Shown one piece after another: positions 47,521 through 60,254 of a DNA stretch of 64,000 nt (position 1 is the stretch's first letter; the number at the start of each line of letters is the position of its first letter). The DNA comes from Maratus speciosus (lineage: Eukaryota > Arthropoda > Arachnida > Araneae > Salticidae): positions 258,003,525 through 258,067,524 of the forward strand of contig OZ010793.1 in NCBI GenBank assembly GCA_963932465.1, read 5' to 3'. Position numbers and translations under genes: made by a program. Below the pieces are notes generated by a model. It searched no databases and had not been told where the DNA came from. It was given only the letters and a program-made list of their open reading frames with translations.

Positions 47521-48344
47521 CAGTAGAGTCTCGACTATCCGAATTAATATGGACCAGCCTAACCTCGGATAAGCAAAAAACTCGGATAAACCGGATTTAC
47601 ACAAATCGTCACCAACTAAATAGATGAAATATAAATTTTCACTTAATTAATTAATTTGTATGGTAATAGTAACATTTCTTTGATGTACATTTCCGTTACT
47701 TTTAAGGAAAACGGGGAATGAAATTGTTTATTTGAAAAAGTCTTTGACAGTTTTTTGTTTGTTGAATGTCAATTTTGCAGTAGTTTTTTTGCTGCAGCAT
47801 TACGCTACTGCATAGCTACCAATTTCTAAGATTTTTTTCTTACCACTAAAACTTACCAGTAAATTTTGCCTAATTCGATCGCCGAAATCTAACAATTGTC
47901 AACGATTAAATATAGCAAAAATTGTATTAAATTTTAGAGGTAACAAAACCGTGAAAATTGGCAGCTATGTGATCCTGTTAGAGTCATGAAAATTGCAGCT
48001 GTAGCTTCTTCTTTCTGCTCAAAGTATTAAAGAGTTTTTTTCAATCTAACTTATACCTTTGGAATGGATCTTTTTCTTCTGATGGACTGATGGCTTCTAT
48101 TATTATGAAACAGTTAAAAAAAAGTTAGAACTCTGATTTTCTGGTCAGAATGAGAAGAAAAAATCGTGGCCATTTTTTTTTTCTCATTCTGACCAGAAAA
48201 TTAGAGTTCTAACTTTTTACGGCTGCTCTTTCATCTACACCTAACACTTCATTTATAATGGTTGTTGCATAATAATAGAAGCCATCAGTCCATTAGAAGA
48301 AAATAACTCGGTTAAGCGGGATTAGGATAATCGGGACTCTACTG
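47521..48344. mobile_element. Tigger/pogo-type non-autonomous element
   Basis: Ends CAGTAGAGTCTCGACT and ATCGGGACTCTACTG are flanked by TA on both sides. The right half holds the same palindromic core as 19775-20121. No usable reading frame. It lies about 200 bp right of the mariner-like element. Confidence 0.8.
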
Positions 48345-49519
48345 TATGTGAAAATTTTAATAGGGAAAATGAGTGGCATATAACTGGGATATTACAAGAA
48401 TACCATTATTCATTATATTGAATAATACTACTAAAAAAAAAATTATCAAATCTTTAAATTACTCGAATAATTTTTAGTATGTCATATTATGTAAAATTGA
48501 TTAAACTTAACGCTCACCCCCCCCCCACACCCCCACACCCCCATTAAAAAAAAAAAAAAAGGTTTGAGTATATTCGCCCGCAGAACGAAATCCAGGTAGA
48601 TGCGAGATTTTGAATCATATCTGCCTGCGGTCAGTATCCTTGAGCGCATGTTAAAATGAAAAATGTAAACATAAAATTAAGCTAAACTAAGGTTTTATTT
48701 ATTTATTTTTTTTCTTGTCAGAACTCTCATGAAAAATAATTTTAAGAACATAATAGTATAAAAGCATTATAGAAATTAAGAATTAAAATGTATTAAATAT
48801 TCAAAAGTAAATTTCTATCAACATCTTTCAAAAATAACAATTGAAGCCGTCCTGAAGTGGAGCCCCCCATTTAGGATATATTTTGAACACACGACCATAA
48901 AAAAGAAAAATAGAACGAAAAATTCTTAGTTCCTATTTCTCTTAGTGTTATTTAATTAGTAATTATTAGTATTTAATAATTATTTTAAATCACTTGTGAA
49001 GAATAAATTTCACTATTTTTGTTAAAATTATCATAGAAAAAGAAAATTAAAATATCAAAATACAGGAAGGGACAATGGTCCTTCTCCACCCTACCCCTAT
49101 TGCCGCCTATGGCCATTGGCAATATCATCCTAAATATAGTCTATTCCCATTAACACCTCTATCGCCATGCGAAGCAAGAGTGGCGCTCAAGGCAAAACAA
49201 TAATATCCCTACCACCCCCCACACACCCCCACCACCCACTGACTCCTTCCAACATTATTTTATTATGTTATGTTTTGATAATTTATTTCATTGGTAACCT
49301 AATCTTTATTTAGTCGAAAAACATATTTGTAAATTTATAAAATATATATGAGACATTCTCACATAATTTTGACTTTTAAGTCCCTGAATAATAATTTTTA
49401 TTTTAGTACATATTCTTGTGTGTGTGTGTTTTCTTTCTTTCTTTTCTTATGCTGGAAAACATTTCATTGCATGACTGTATAACAATATTAACGATATAAA
49501 TAAGTTTTGAACGATATTG
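48345..49519. other. No gene seen
   Basis: AT-rich with a C10 run (48517-48526) and CACCCCCA-type low-complexity stretches near 48530 and 49215. Confidence 0.6.
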
Positions 49520-50350
49520 GGGGGTCCAAATATACCACGAAATTCCTATACCGTCCCGTGTCCCTGATGGTGATTTTTAAGTTTGGAGCTGTATGTATAA
49601 AATTGTTTCAATGAAAGTAATACGATGTAATTTTTTTTCCGAAACTGGGACTATTGTTTTATATAAATATGTAACAAAAAACTAACCTGCAAACATTTTT
49701 ACGGTTGTTATCATTTTTTGAACTCTGTCCCTGGGTTTTAGATTCCTTACCGTCCGTCTTGCTAAAATTATACAGAAAATCACTTCAGATGTAGCCACAT
49801 CATTTAATTTTTTTCTGATGCAGAAGTATGCTAGGGAAAGAATGGCTAAAATTCTTTGACAGGAAATTTACTGCAGTATTTAAATCTGCATTTAAACATC
49901 AATTTCAAGCATCGTGACTTTATTGGTAGTCTTACCGTCCCCAAGTTTTATTCCTGCACTTTTCGAGGTAAATGAATTTTTTTATTATTATTATTTAATC
50001 CAATGTAAATAACTGTTTCTAAAAATCAATGAATATTGTGGCTATCACTGAGATCATTCATCGTTATGATTTGATAATAATAATTAAAAAAAAAAAAAAA
50101 AAAAAAACTATGCAAATAATGTAAATACCACACTTTTTTTTTTCTTTGACGAAATTGGGGGTTAAAGGTACATGATTTGCCTAAAAACAGGCGGTAATTT
50201 TCCTTACCGTGTCATCCTTACCATCCTTTTTTTCCCCTTACCGTCCATTTTTTCTCTTACCGTCCCCCTTTTTTTCCTTACCGCCTCTTCTTTAACACCC
50301 CTTTGAGACCGTGACTTCCTTTAAAGCCGAAAATATTTTAGCCGAAAAAT
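49520..50350 (+). repeat. Interspersed repeat rich in TTACCGTCC, copy 1
   Basis: Contains at least five TACCGTCC-type words, an ATCGTTATGATTTGAT segment and GCCGAAAATATTTTAGCCG at its right end. It matches 55770-56540 in reverse. No gene. Confidence 0.6.
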
Positions 50351-50658
50351 ACAGGGGACTGTTAAAAATTAAAATACTGAACTGAGATAAGGAGTCCAGT
50401 GTCTTCTTATTTCCTTTTCACCCTCCTTCTCAACCGTGTTTCATTACTGTTCTTCCCACACCAATCCCACCCTTATCTCCGGGGTCAAAGGTTATGCTAT
50501 TCTTTCTCCTTAAACAGTACTGAAATGCAAAAGACACAGACTGTTTTTTTTTTTTTCCCGAATAACTCTTACTTTATGGAAGATTATTAGATTTGATTCA
50601 TAAAAGTTGCTAATGTCGCATAAAGTTGATTAATTAGGAATTCATATAACCGGTATTT

Positions 50659-50686
50659 TGTGTGTGTGTGTGTGTGTGCGTGTGTT
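50659..50686. repeat. (GT)n microsatellite
   Basis: TG repeats with a single GC interruption. Confidence 0.9.
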
Positions 50687-51218
50687 GGAGGATGCAGGGA
50701 GGAAGGCAAATATGCGTAAAAGGCAAGGAGCAGTGGCATATGCAAACGAGATATTTTATAAAATTCTTAGAGAGCTAGTATTTAGGCTAATTTAAAAAAT
50801 GTCAGAATAAAACTGTATCAGGTGCTCCTCAGATGCGCACAATAAAATCAAAAGCCCCCCCCCCCCCTCCCCAATTCAAGAAAGTTTTGAAAAGGTGCCA
50901 CTGCCCTATTTAACTAAGCAATAATGCGTAAGATTTGTTTCTATCGACAATTTGAACGTACCTAAGCAAAAAGTACCTGTAATGCTATGTATCTGGAACA
51001 AAACAAAAAGGAAAAGAAGGTGGGGAGGGGCGGTGCATTTTTAGTGAACTGTTATTCAAAAACCAGTTGAGTCTCAGTCATAAAATTTACAATTTAACTT
51101 TATAGTATAAAGATGTTTATTATCCTAAGTTTTCAGAATTTCTTAGGCAGTCCTTTTTGATATATTAATTAGTGAAAATTGCCAAAAGCAGACTTAACAC
51201 AGTTTTTGATGAGCTGTA

Positions 51219-51253
<35 letters not shown>

Positions 51254-51261
51254 GTTTTCAG

Positions 51262-52343
51262 CAGGGTTGGCACGGTTTAAACCATGGTTAAAACCAATTG
51301 GTTTTTTTGTCAAAAAACCATTTGGTTTTTTTATAAAAAATCTATTAGGTATAATATTTTCTTTTTTTTTGTAATTTAATTGTTTTAAATTATAGACAGA
51401 AGTAATTTCTAATTTTAACATTTCTTCTCAGCAGTCAACATGAGACATAATGAGCCTAGGTCATGTTTCTATGCATGTAGAAAATGAAAATTAGCATGTA
51501 CTTTTGAACAGATATGGTACCCTAAAGATTTTTCTTAAAACATGCGAAATTAGAAAAGATAAAATAGATAAATAATATTCAATATTTAGCATAAAATATT
51601 TTCCTTTAAAAAATGCAGATTATTTACAGCAGTTAATAACAAAATACAACGATCTTTAATGAGTTGTAAAAGAAAATTTTCTGGATTGGGATTGGGGAAG
51701 ATTATCCTTAAAGAATTTAAAAGAGTAACTTAAGATATCAAATTGAATAACACAGCTTGCAAAAATTGAGTGCTAGTTATAACATTTCAATAATACCAAT
51801 CAATCTTTTCTGTTAGTTGCTGAATCTAATGGCCAAAAATGTTGACTTCGACACTAGGAGTTATCACTCAGAAAACAAAATAACCGTCAGAAGTATTTGG
51901 ACATTAAAAAAGTAATAATAATAACAACCACAGAATAATATATTATATTCATGAAACTACATCAAATGTTTATTGATTGATTACTATATTATTAATCAAA
52001 GGATTCTTCATACGATTATCAAGGTATCAATGTTTCACTGTGTAGAGTAGTTTACTTTGAACATAAGACATAGCTGTTACTAATAATGTTTAAATTAGAA
52101 ATGATTTCAATTTTTTTGTATATTATTTAATAATAAGACTGTAATTATTTAATTTAAATATTTTCAAAAGTTATATTACTTACATAATATCCAAAAATGT
52201 TTATTTTATCAACAGATATGCATCTGTATGCAATAGGAAATTATATTTTAAAAAACCCGGTTTAAACCAAAAAAACCTGGTTTAAACCAAATAAACCAGT
52301 TTTTTTGGTTTTTTACAAAAAACCCGGATTTTTTCCAACCCTG
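51262..52343. mobile_element. Non-autonomous hAT, 1082 bp
   Basis: Ends CAGGGTTGG / CCAACCCTG are flanked by a perfect 8-bp duplication GTTTTCAG (51254-51261, 52344-52351). Near both ends are repeated GGTTTAAACC and TTTGGTTTTTT motifs, which form extended imperfect inverted repeats. The interior is AT-rich with no recognisable transposase. Confidence 0.9.
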
Positions 52344-52526
52344 GTTTTCAGGATTGAAATTTATAAAAATGAATAGTCCTATAAGAGATCTTTAAAAAAA
52401 ATATATTTAAGTTGAGTCTCATTTCCTTCATAAAAAACAATGGCAGTGTAATGCGGTGTTTGACCTTTTATTTATCCGGTTTTTAAGCATGTTTTTGGCC
52501 TAGATCATTAAGTGTAATGAAAATTT

Positions 52527-52600
52527 TATAATTACATAAAATGTCGACAATTCTTAGTCTAATGAATATTTTATAATTACATAAAATGTCGACAATTTTA
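52527..52600 (+). repeat. Tandem duplication, about 44-bp unit
   Basis: TTTTATAATTACATAAAATG with TCGACAATT occurs twice in direct orientation. Confidence 0.85.
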
Positions 52601-53392
52601 TGCCGAACATTTTGGTTTTTGATTCCTCTTTATAGGTAGAAAAATAAAGCAGTTACAGCATTTTCCGTAAAACATGTTTTTCGCCCAAATATGACTGTGT
52701 GGTTTGTTAAAAATGGCCCCTACAAAAAACTATATCATGAAAAAAAAAAATTAGTCGTGTTTTTAAACACAGAAAACTAAGAAGAAGTCTTTGTTAAAAG
52801 ATTAGGAAAATTAAAAATGTCGAGCGACACCACCTGGATTATTTGAACTGGATTAACCCTAATAAGTAAATGGTTATTTTGCATCATAGTATCGAAATTT
52901 TGTTAAATGTATGCGAATGGATAATATGACGCAATGAAATAATTTACATAAATTTTTGTTAAGGTTTCGAATAGCATGGCGCAAAAAATAAACCACATTA
53001 TTTAATAAATACATTTCAATACATAATATAGGTTTAGTGAAAGTGATATACTTATCAGTATCAGTGTATTGAAAAATTAAACATATAGTTTGGTTGTCTA
53101 AATATACTTTAGAAGATAAATCAAAAATAATTTAAATTTAAACTTAATTTATAATTTTATGAAAATTTTATTTTTTATTTCCCCTTACATGAATAAAATG
53201 TTTAAACGGCTGCATAACTTGGATTTTAGAATAACTTTTAAAGAATTTTTTATGATTATTTTCATTTATTAAATTACATATATTTATTCTCTTTTTTAAT
53301 TTTCTTAATGTTTCTCTTTTGTAAATTAAAAAAAAAAAATGTTAAACATTTTGGAACTACTATTTGTGCAATGGACACGAATCTCTATTGCT

Positions 53393-53398
53393 CTTATA

Positions 53399-53450
<52 letters not shown>
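53393..53450. repeat. (TA)n microsatellite
   Basis: Nearly pure TA dinucleotides with one ACATA interruption. Confidence 0.95.
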
Positions 53451-53452
<2 letters not shown>

Positions 53453-54082
53453 AACTTTTTGTAAAAATGAACCATTTTAACAAATGAATTCACTATATCA
53501 AAATAGTAGGATAATGAATAAATACTTGTGGTTATTCCTTGAAAAACAAGATATTAAAGTGCTTGAAAAAGTGCTTTGATTTTGTTTTTTCAAACAAAAA
53601 GACGTATATGCACATGTAAGGATAAAAATATATGCTTTTGTGAAATGTATTTATAAATAACTGCATTAATAATTTTTTTGTACATAGACACTGACACAGC
53701 GAAGAAAGAAAAGGGGGGGGGGGGGATTAAAACTCTTCCGTGTAAATTAAAACTGTATAAATTAAATGTAAAAACTTCTGTGGTATGATCAACAATCGAT
53801 TTGTAAAAATAAACAACCAAAGTAAAAGCAAAAATAGTTTTTTCTTTTTAAGTACCAAATTGTTTAATGTATCAATTGTCTGAAGGCTTCACAAAAAGGG
53901 CACTAATTAGGTTTAAACTGGTATTTATGTGTATTAATATTTTCCTGGAATCGAAATTTGGACAATAATCTAGGTTATAACTTTTTCTTAAAAGTAAATG
54001 AACCCAATCGCGTCCGTCGGCCTAACCGTTCGGAGTTTTCGTGGTTTCCTTTGAACCTTGGATTTCCTTACATAAATATGGG

Positions 54083-54184
54083 TTAGGTTCCCTTAGAAAG
54101 ACCCCCACAGAAGGCACCCCCCTCCTTAGGGCCCATGTCCCTCGTGCTGGTAATTGGTCGTCATAAACACGACCAACCAACTAA
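54083..54184 (-). repeat. Second copy of the GGTTGGTTGT-type repeat
   Basis: Reverse-complement match to about 36186-36296. Shared words include CACGAGGGACATGGGCCCT, GTGGGGGTCTTTCTAAGGG and GAACCTAACCC. Confidence 0.65.
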
Positions 54185-55769
54185 CCTTAAAAGTAAATGA
54201 AGAAAAATATATCATTTATATTACAAAATATAATTCAAAATAGAGAATAGGATATAGGTTCCTTTTTAATTTTTTTATAATTTTCATAAATCTCAATATT
54301 TCATTATTGGAATAAATATTTCAAATGGTACATTTATAAAATTGTCTTCCATTTTCTTTCTTGTTGCCATAGCTTAAATAAGATAAATAAAAATAAAAAT
54401 GTTTTGATAAAGTATATTAAATTGGAATCTTTAATGCATGCTTATTTATGCAAAAGTTATGTGATATTCAATAGAGAAAAAATATATATTTTTTTCTTTT
54501 TTAAACCCGAATTTTAAACACATGCAAAAACATTATAGTCATATTTTTTTTCACATACATTGAAATATATGTATATGTAGATAATGCAAATAAATGCCGA
54601 TTAAATAATTTAAATAATAGATTAAATTTAATGTACACAGAAAGCTTCTCAACGTGATTGTGTTATTAGTGGCATAATTTTTGCCTATTTTTCTTAATAC
54701 TTTTCTTAATAAATTTAAAAATTTATTTTTTGTGCATATTTTCATAAAATTAAAACAGTAGAATTTTAATCTTAGAACATAAAAAAAGAAAAACAAATCT
54801 ATTCAATGAATTTAATTAATTTACTTTAAATTTTTGAATGAAAATCTATATTTTCCTTTAAACATAAGTGTCAATTTCTCTGGCCTATATTTTTCAATCA
54901 ATTCCAACTAACTTTGAAAGACTAAACAAGTAAAGTATTTTTACATGGAATCCTTTCTTAGCAAGATTTTATTTTTTCAGCCAAAAATCAATTTCATTGT
55001 CAAAACGTTTAAAATAATAAAGTATTACTCAAATGATTTTCATGTGAAAATTGGCAAATAAAACAAAAGGAAACAAATCAGTAAATAAGGAAACAGTACA
55101 AAAAAATTAAACATTTTTTAATTATTTAAAAGAGCTAAAGCGCCCACAAAATTTGTGTAACGCATAGAGAGACGCCAGAAAACAAATAAATATTTTCCAA
55201 AACTAGCCGCATGGCATTCAGAAAAAAAAATAATAAAAAAAAAACTTCATGAAAATAATTTAAATCAATAAAAGAAACAGCAGTAGGAGCACACAGCACA
55301 CGTACTTTGTTACTGTTGCTTATAATTCTCTCTTTATCGTCGACACTAATTATGAATTTGTAAATTAATTATGCTTAAAAATTAAAAATTCAAAAAATAA
55401 TTCGTACAAATTAGTAATTCGACATAGATTTCATTCAATAGAAAATTTTTATAGTTGCACTAATCATTGGTTATAAAGTTAAATTATTTTTCTTTTCTTT
55501 TTTTTCTAATTAAGAGAAGACAATTCTGACAGAATTTTCTAAATCTTTTTGTCTGGTTACACTTTTATTGGTTAAATGATACAATGCAAGTAGTAAAAAA
55601 CTACTGAACTAAGTTGAAAAAAGCAATAAAACAATAAACTCTGAACATGATCCGCAACAGCAAACCTTACAGGGCTAGAATGGAGTAACTCTTCGTGATT
55701 TTGTTCGGATTCAGAACTAAACTTTGACACTATGCGACTCCTGTTTGATCCCTTACATTTCCCCCCTCT
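54185..55769. other. No gene seen
   Basis: AT-rich unique-looking sequence without recognisable repeat ends. Confidence 0.6.
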
Positions 55770-56540
55770 TAATGACTTTCGGCTAAAATTTTTTCGGCTC
55801 TAAAGGAACAAACCTTTGAGACAATGTTATACCAAAATTTTGCACTAAAAATACTACATTGTTATTATTTCTTATTTGAATGATATGTGGGTACTATATG
55901 CAAATTCATTATAAGTAAAAATTTAGAAAAAAATAAAAAAGTTGCAGAGGTAAAACGGTAAGGAAAATTAAACTCGCAAATTTAACTTAAACCTCAGTTA
56001 AATAAATAAATCGTCGCTGCTGACCATTTCTTCTTTATTTTGAATCATTAAAGCATTCGTCTATAAGTTTAAACTGTTATTTTATTAAGTTTAATTTCAC
56101 CAGATTTTTATTCCTGAAAGTTAAAAATTTTGTGAGAATGCCTCATATATATTATATTCCTAAAAGCAGAAAGAGTTGATATAAAAACGTTTTAATATAT
56201 ATAGAGAGAGAACAACTATTTCAAAAGAACTTTCTTTTGCTTTCAGAGATGCGAGCTCATCTATATATATTTTTTCATAGATACTTAATGATTGCACAAC
56301 TTCATATTCTGTTCTTAATTTACATAAACTTGTTTAGTCTAGATATTAGACCACGGTGATACTAATTAAAATTTAACTGGTAATTTTAGTTTGCTGGAAG
56401 ATTTTTCTACTAATGCAACGCTTACTGGTATGCGTAAAAAAAAAAAAAAGTGGGCTATTTATATTATTTGCATAGGTTTTTTTTGTATCAAATCATAACG
56501 ATGAATAAATTACAGAATTTGAAAATGATTCATTTTATGA
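55770..56540 (-). repeat. Interspersed repeat, copy 2 (reverse of 49520-50350)
   Basis: Shares CGGCTAAAATTTTTTCGGC, ATTATTTGCATAGGTT and ATCAAATCATAACGATGAAT with copy 1 in opposite order and strand. Confidence 0.6.
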
Positions 56541-56753
56541 AAGTTTTCACCTAAAGATTAAAAATTGTTTTTTGTACCTAGTTCAAATATTTCGGTTCGT
56601 TCAAGTCAGATGAGTATATATTATCTTACTCGTATTCAAAGATCCATTGAATGTTTAGTCTATGAATCTTGATCTAGAGATAATAGATTTAAGCCAATTA
56701 AAAGTCAAAATGCTGGAAGACGCTTCTTCAAATCTCCACCCTAGTTCAATAAT

Positions 56754-57157
56754 CAGAGGTCAATGTAGGCAAAATTTGGGCCTTTTTAGGTCCCTTTCAC
56801 AAAAATCCATTTAATAAAACAGGCCCCTTCACAAAATTCCTTTTAATAAAACAGGCCCCTTCACAAAATTCTATCCCATGAAAACATACTCTTACTTTAT
56901 TATTTTTATATTGTTAGGTTTTAAAATGTGTAAATTACAAAGAAAACAAGTTCACCAGAAAGTTAAACTTTAGCAGAAAGAAGTTATTACTAACAAATGC
57001 TTGGTTCGAATTTCAGTAAATGGATTTCAGATTTGGTTACAAAAGTTTACTTTTCACAAAAATCAAATAAATTTCACAAAATATATTAAATTTCAGAAAA
57101 ATAACTTTTACTTTTCACAAAATGGGCCCCAAGAAAAAATCCTTGCATCGACCCCTG
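56754..57157. mobile_element. Related hAT-like MITE with 5-bp target duplication
   Basis: Ends CAGAGGTCAATG / CATCGACCCCTG are flanked by ATAAT on both sides (56749-56753, 57158-57162). It carries CCCCTTCACAAAATT tandem words like those of the CAGGGRTCTG family, but with different ends. Confidence 0.75.
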
Positions 57158-57279
57158 ATAATGCTGTTAATAACTTCTATACCGAATTCGTCCATTATAT
57201 TTAATTCTACATCATTGTCAGTCTCATAAACAAACTGTTCTCCTACTTTTCGTTTTCCGCTTCAAATATTAATCTTATG

Positions 57280-57627
57280 CTTGATAAAATATCATTAGTT
57301 TACTACACGGTGTACAAAACTGTTGCAAAGTCAAAAATAAACTTATACAAACATTAAAATAAAGTTAAAATATCAACGTTTCGGTCATCCTTCTATGACC
57401 TTCTTCAGGAACGTTGTCGTATATCTTCTAAAATTAGAGAAAAACCGTCTTGCATTCAAAAGATTCGTTTTATATTCAGTCAAAAGTCACCTTATCCAAT
57501 TACAATCCAGAAAACCATGACCGAAACGTTGATAGTTTAACTTTATTTTAATGTTTGTATATAAGTTTATTTTTGACTTTGCAACAGTTTTGTACACCGT
57601 GTAGTAAACTAATGATGTTTTATCAAG
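57280..57627. mobile_element. Foldback element with about 110-bp arms
   Basis: Arms 57280-57388 and 57517-57627 are near-perfect inverted copies (CTTGATAAAA, ACACGGTGTACAAAACTG, CAACGTTTCGGTCAT). The 128-bp centre is unrelated to the arms. Confidence 0.85.
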
Positions 57628-57904
57628 TGTATATGTAACTTTTTACGGTGTAATTGTCCAGTTCTTTTATTATTAATTTTATGTTTAATGACTGAGCTAA
57701 ATCTACACTTTTCTGATTAAAAAACAAACTTTTCATTCCTTAGTTAGATTTATTCTAGCCCGGGTGTTTCATTTAATTTGCTAGCAGTCGATGCTCTTAT
57801 TATTTTCTTTTGTATGTTTCTTATGTTATGCATTTCTTCTAATCTAATTCCATCCTGAGTGTAACCCATTCCTTCCCGGTGTGAACTTTTCACAGACTGT
57901 TATG

Positions 57905-58030
57905 TGTCTCAAAAACGGCTTCAAATGCCACATTTGAGACCATTTTCTGAAAGATTATTTGCTTTTATTTCAAAATGAGAAAAGCCATTTGAATTCTCAA
58001 TGTCTACATAAGAACACCTGCAAATTTCGG
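57905..58030 (+). repeat. Diverged fragment of the TTAAGGCTGTTCTC MITE family
   Basis: Retains the order TTCAAATGCCACATTTGA, TTTTCTGAAAGAT, ...AACACCTGC seen in the middle of the family. Ends are not recognisable. Confidence 0.5.
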
Positions 58031-58791
58031 GCGTTTAATATTTCAATATTCGGCGCAAAGGCCGGTAATAGCCAGGACTAGAGCTCCAGGAGCCCTTATA
58101 GGAGTCTTATTCAGGACTATTGAGTACCTTATCTATAGTCCTGGGTTATAGCCGACTGCGGAGTCTCTGACTTTTCTGCCACCTCAATAGGGTATGAGGT
58201 CGGCCATAGCATCTCTTGCGATAATGTATGAAAAAAAAAGCTAGTTTCGATTTGAGGCATCGAGATGAGATGAGGACAGTCTTAAGAAATCAAAAAATAA
58301 CGCTTTGCTTCTAAACAATCATTTAAAATTCCGACTTTTGTGAAGTGCCGGGCCGGAAAAGTAGCTTTGTCCTCATACATAAGAAATCACGGGGGCGGCT
58401 ACCTCTATCGCCTCCCGTTAAGTCGGCGCTTATGTGCAAAAGAAAATTTCGTAAGGCTTCGTTCAGTATAATTTAGACAAATAAAAAGGAAATGAGAAGG
58501 GTGGATATATATATATACGATGCTTCGTAATTTTAGCCCCGGGGCTAGCGCCCCTGTCGCCCCCGCCTTCCCACGGCCTTGAATAACTTCCTCAAAATTT
58601 GTTGCTAAGGTAATTCACCAAAATCCAACGAACAGACTCCACTCTACCGAACCTGAAACTTTCCCAGCCATAATAGTTTCAAAGCAGTGAATTAATCTGA
58701 CATTTCGTAAGAGTACGTATTTCAATTCGCTTTTTACCCGCAGACTCGCATTTCATATGCATTTATTTCTGTACGTTTAGGAAATTATAGC

Positions 58792-58796
<5 letters not shown>

Positions 58797-58831
<35 letters not shown>

Positions 58832-58832
58832 A
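58797..58832. repeat. (ATA)n microsatellite
   Basis: About twelve AAT/ATA trinucleotides in a row. Confidence 0.95.
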
Positions 58833-58948
58833 CCTTATCAATCTAAAAAGTCTTATTATCAAAAGCTGGGAAAGTTCCTGATTGTATTTAAATTAATTTA
58901 TTGACAACCCGTGGAATTACCAAATGCTTACCTCATTTCTTATATACG

Positions 58949-59415
58949 TAGTCTGTGGTTTTCAGATACTTTGTTAAGAACAAAAATTGCATATATGCAT
59001 ATGCACAAAAAATGTGCGGTTTGAAAAATAGGGAGAGATGAAATCGTAATTTCTTAGAGATTAATATAATACGCTCTTTGAAGGTTAAAACACTTACTTC
59101 ATGCCGGAGAAATTTTAATGCTGTCAAACATTTTAATACTAAATTGCCAAAAACAAACGTCTCTAATTTCCGTTTATTTTCTCATGATATCAGTTTCCTC
59201 TAAAATTATGAAAATATTTTTTACTATAATGGTCTGTAAGTTTTAAATCGCTATAGAAACGTTTAAATGCAAAATATTTATTAATGGATAAAACTATGTT
59301 TAATGTAATAATACTCCAATACAATTTAATTTAAAAAAAAAATTCTTTTAAAAAAAGCGATAACTGTCGAATAATGATTTTGAGTTAAACTCAAATTCCT
59401 TCCAATTTTTAAAAT
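58949..59415 (+). repeat. Duplicated segment, copy outside the TIR element
   Basis: About 93% identical by eye to 61338-61781, with scattered substitutions and small indels. No TIR or gene was recognised around this copy. Confidence 0.85.
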
Positions 59416-59763
59416 CTGTTTAAATTTCATGCTTTTAATATATTTTAGTTTAAGCTCAGTACCGATAAGATTTAAGATCAAACTTTTAAAACGAAGCATA
59501 TTTTCGAATGGTAATTTTTCTTTCTTATTTATTCATTTTAAAATAATAAAACTGAAATAATTTATGGAATTTAAAGTAAGAAAAAAGTTGCATTCTTATT
59601 ATGCGTTATTTATTATATGCATATTAACTTAAATAATTCCAATATCGAAGTATTTCTTATACATATTTGTATAAAAATATTTCATTATACTTTTTTTCAA
59701 GCTGGGTATTTTTCTTTTATAAAGCGAATAAATTTAATTGTTTAAATATTTCGCATATTTCCT

Positions 59764-60254
59764 TCTATATACTAAAAAAAAGTAACGCTTTGGAAATGGA
59801 CCAATGAAAATCTGCGTAGATACTGCAAAGCGCATCTGATTGGTCAGAGCTTTCTGACGCTATAAGGAGGGTTACCAAGGGGGCGACGGCTCTGACGCCA
59901 AATGTCGCCACGTTTGCCACCAACTTGGCGCTATTTCCAGTATTTCGCCAAATTTCCATAGATTCCTATTGGAATCCAATAGGATTTACTTGCTTGCTGA
60001 AAATCAACAAATAGAGATATTTCAATGCAACAAAAACTAATATTAGCTTATGAATAAAGATTAATTGAACTATTTACATTATTTTTAAGCACAAACTCTA
60101 ACTATTTACAATATTCGTATAAAGGGATCGCGAAGCGATCCAGATTGAAAACGCGAAACAATTACGTCAGGGGTTGGCTAGGAAATAGGGATTGCTTCGC
60201 AATACCGAATGGAATCGCGAAGCAATTACGCAGGGGGAGGCGGAGCACCCCTAG
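59764..60254 (+). mobile_element. Small Helentron/Helitron-like element
   Basis: Starts TCTATATACTAAAA and ends GGCGGAGCACCCCTAG, with T on both sides, as expected for Helentron-type TT insertion. Near the end are GC hairpins GGATCGCGAAGCGATCC and ATTGCTTCGCAAT. 491 bp, no coding content. The lack of TIR and target duplication fits rolling-circle elements. Confidence 0.6.

Larger units (their letters stand above)
52352..54082. other. No gene seen
   Basis: AT-rich, with a 44-bp tandem pair, a TA microsatellite and a G13 run (53713-53725). Confidence 0.6.
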
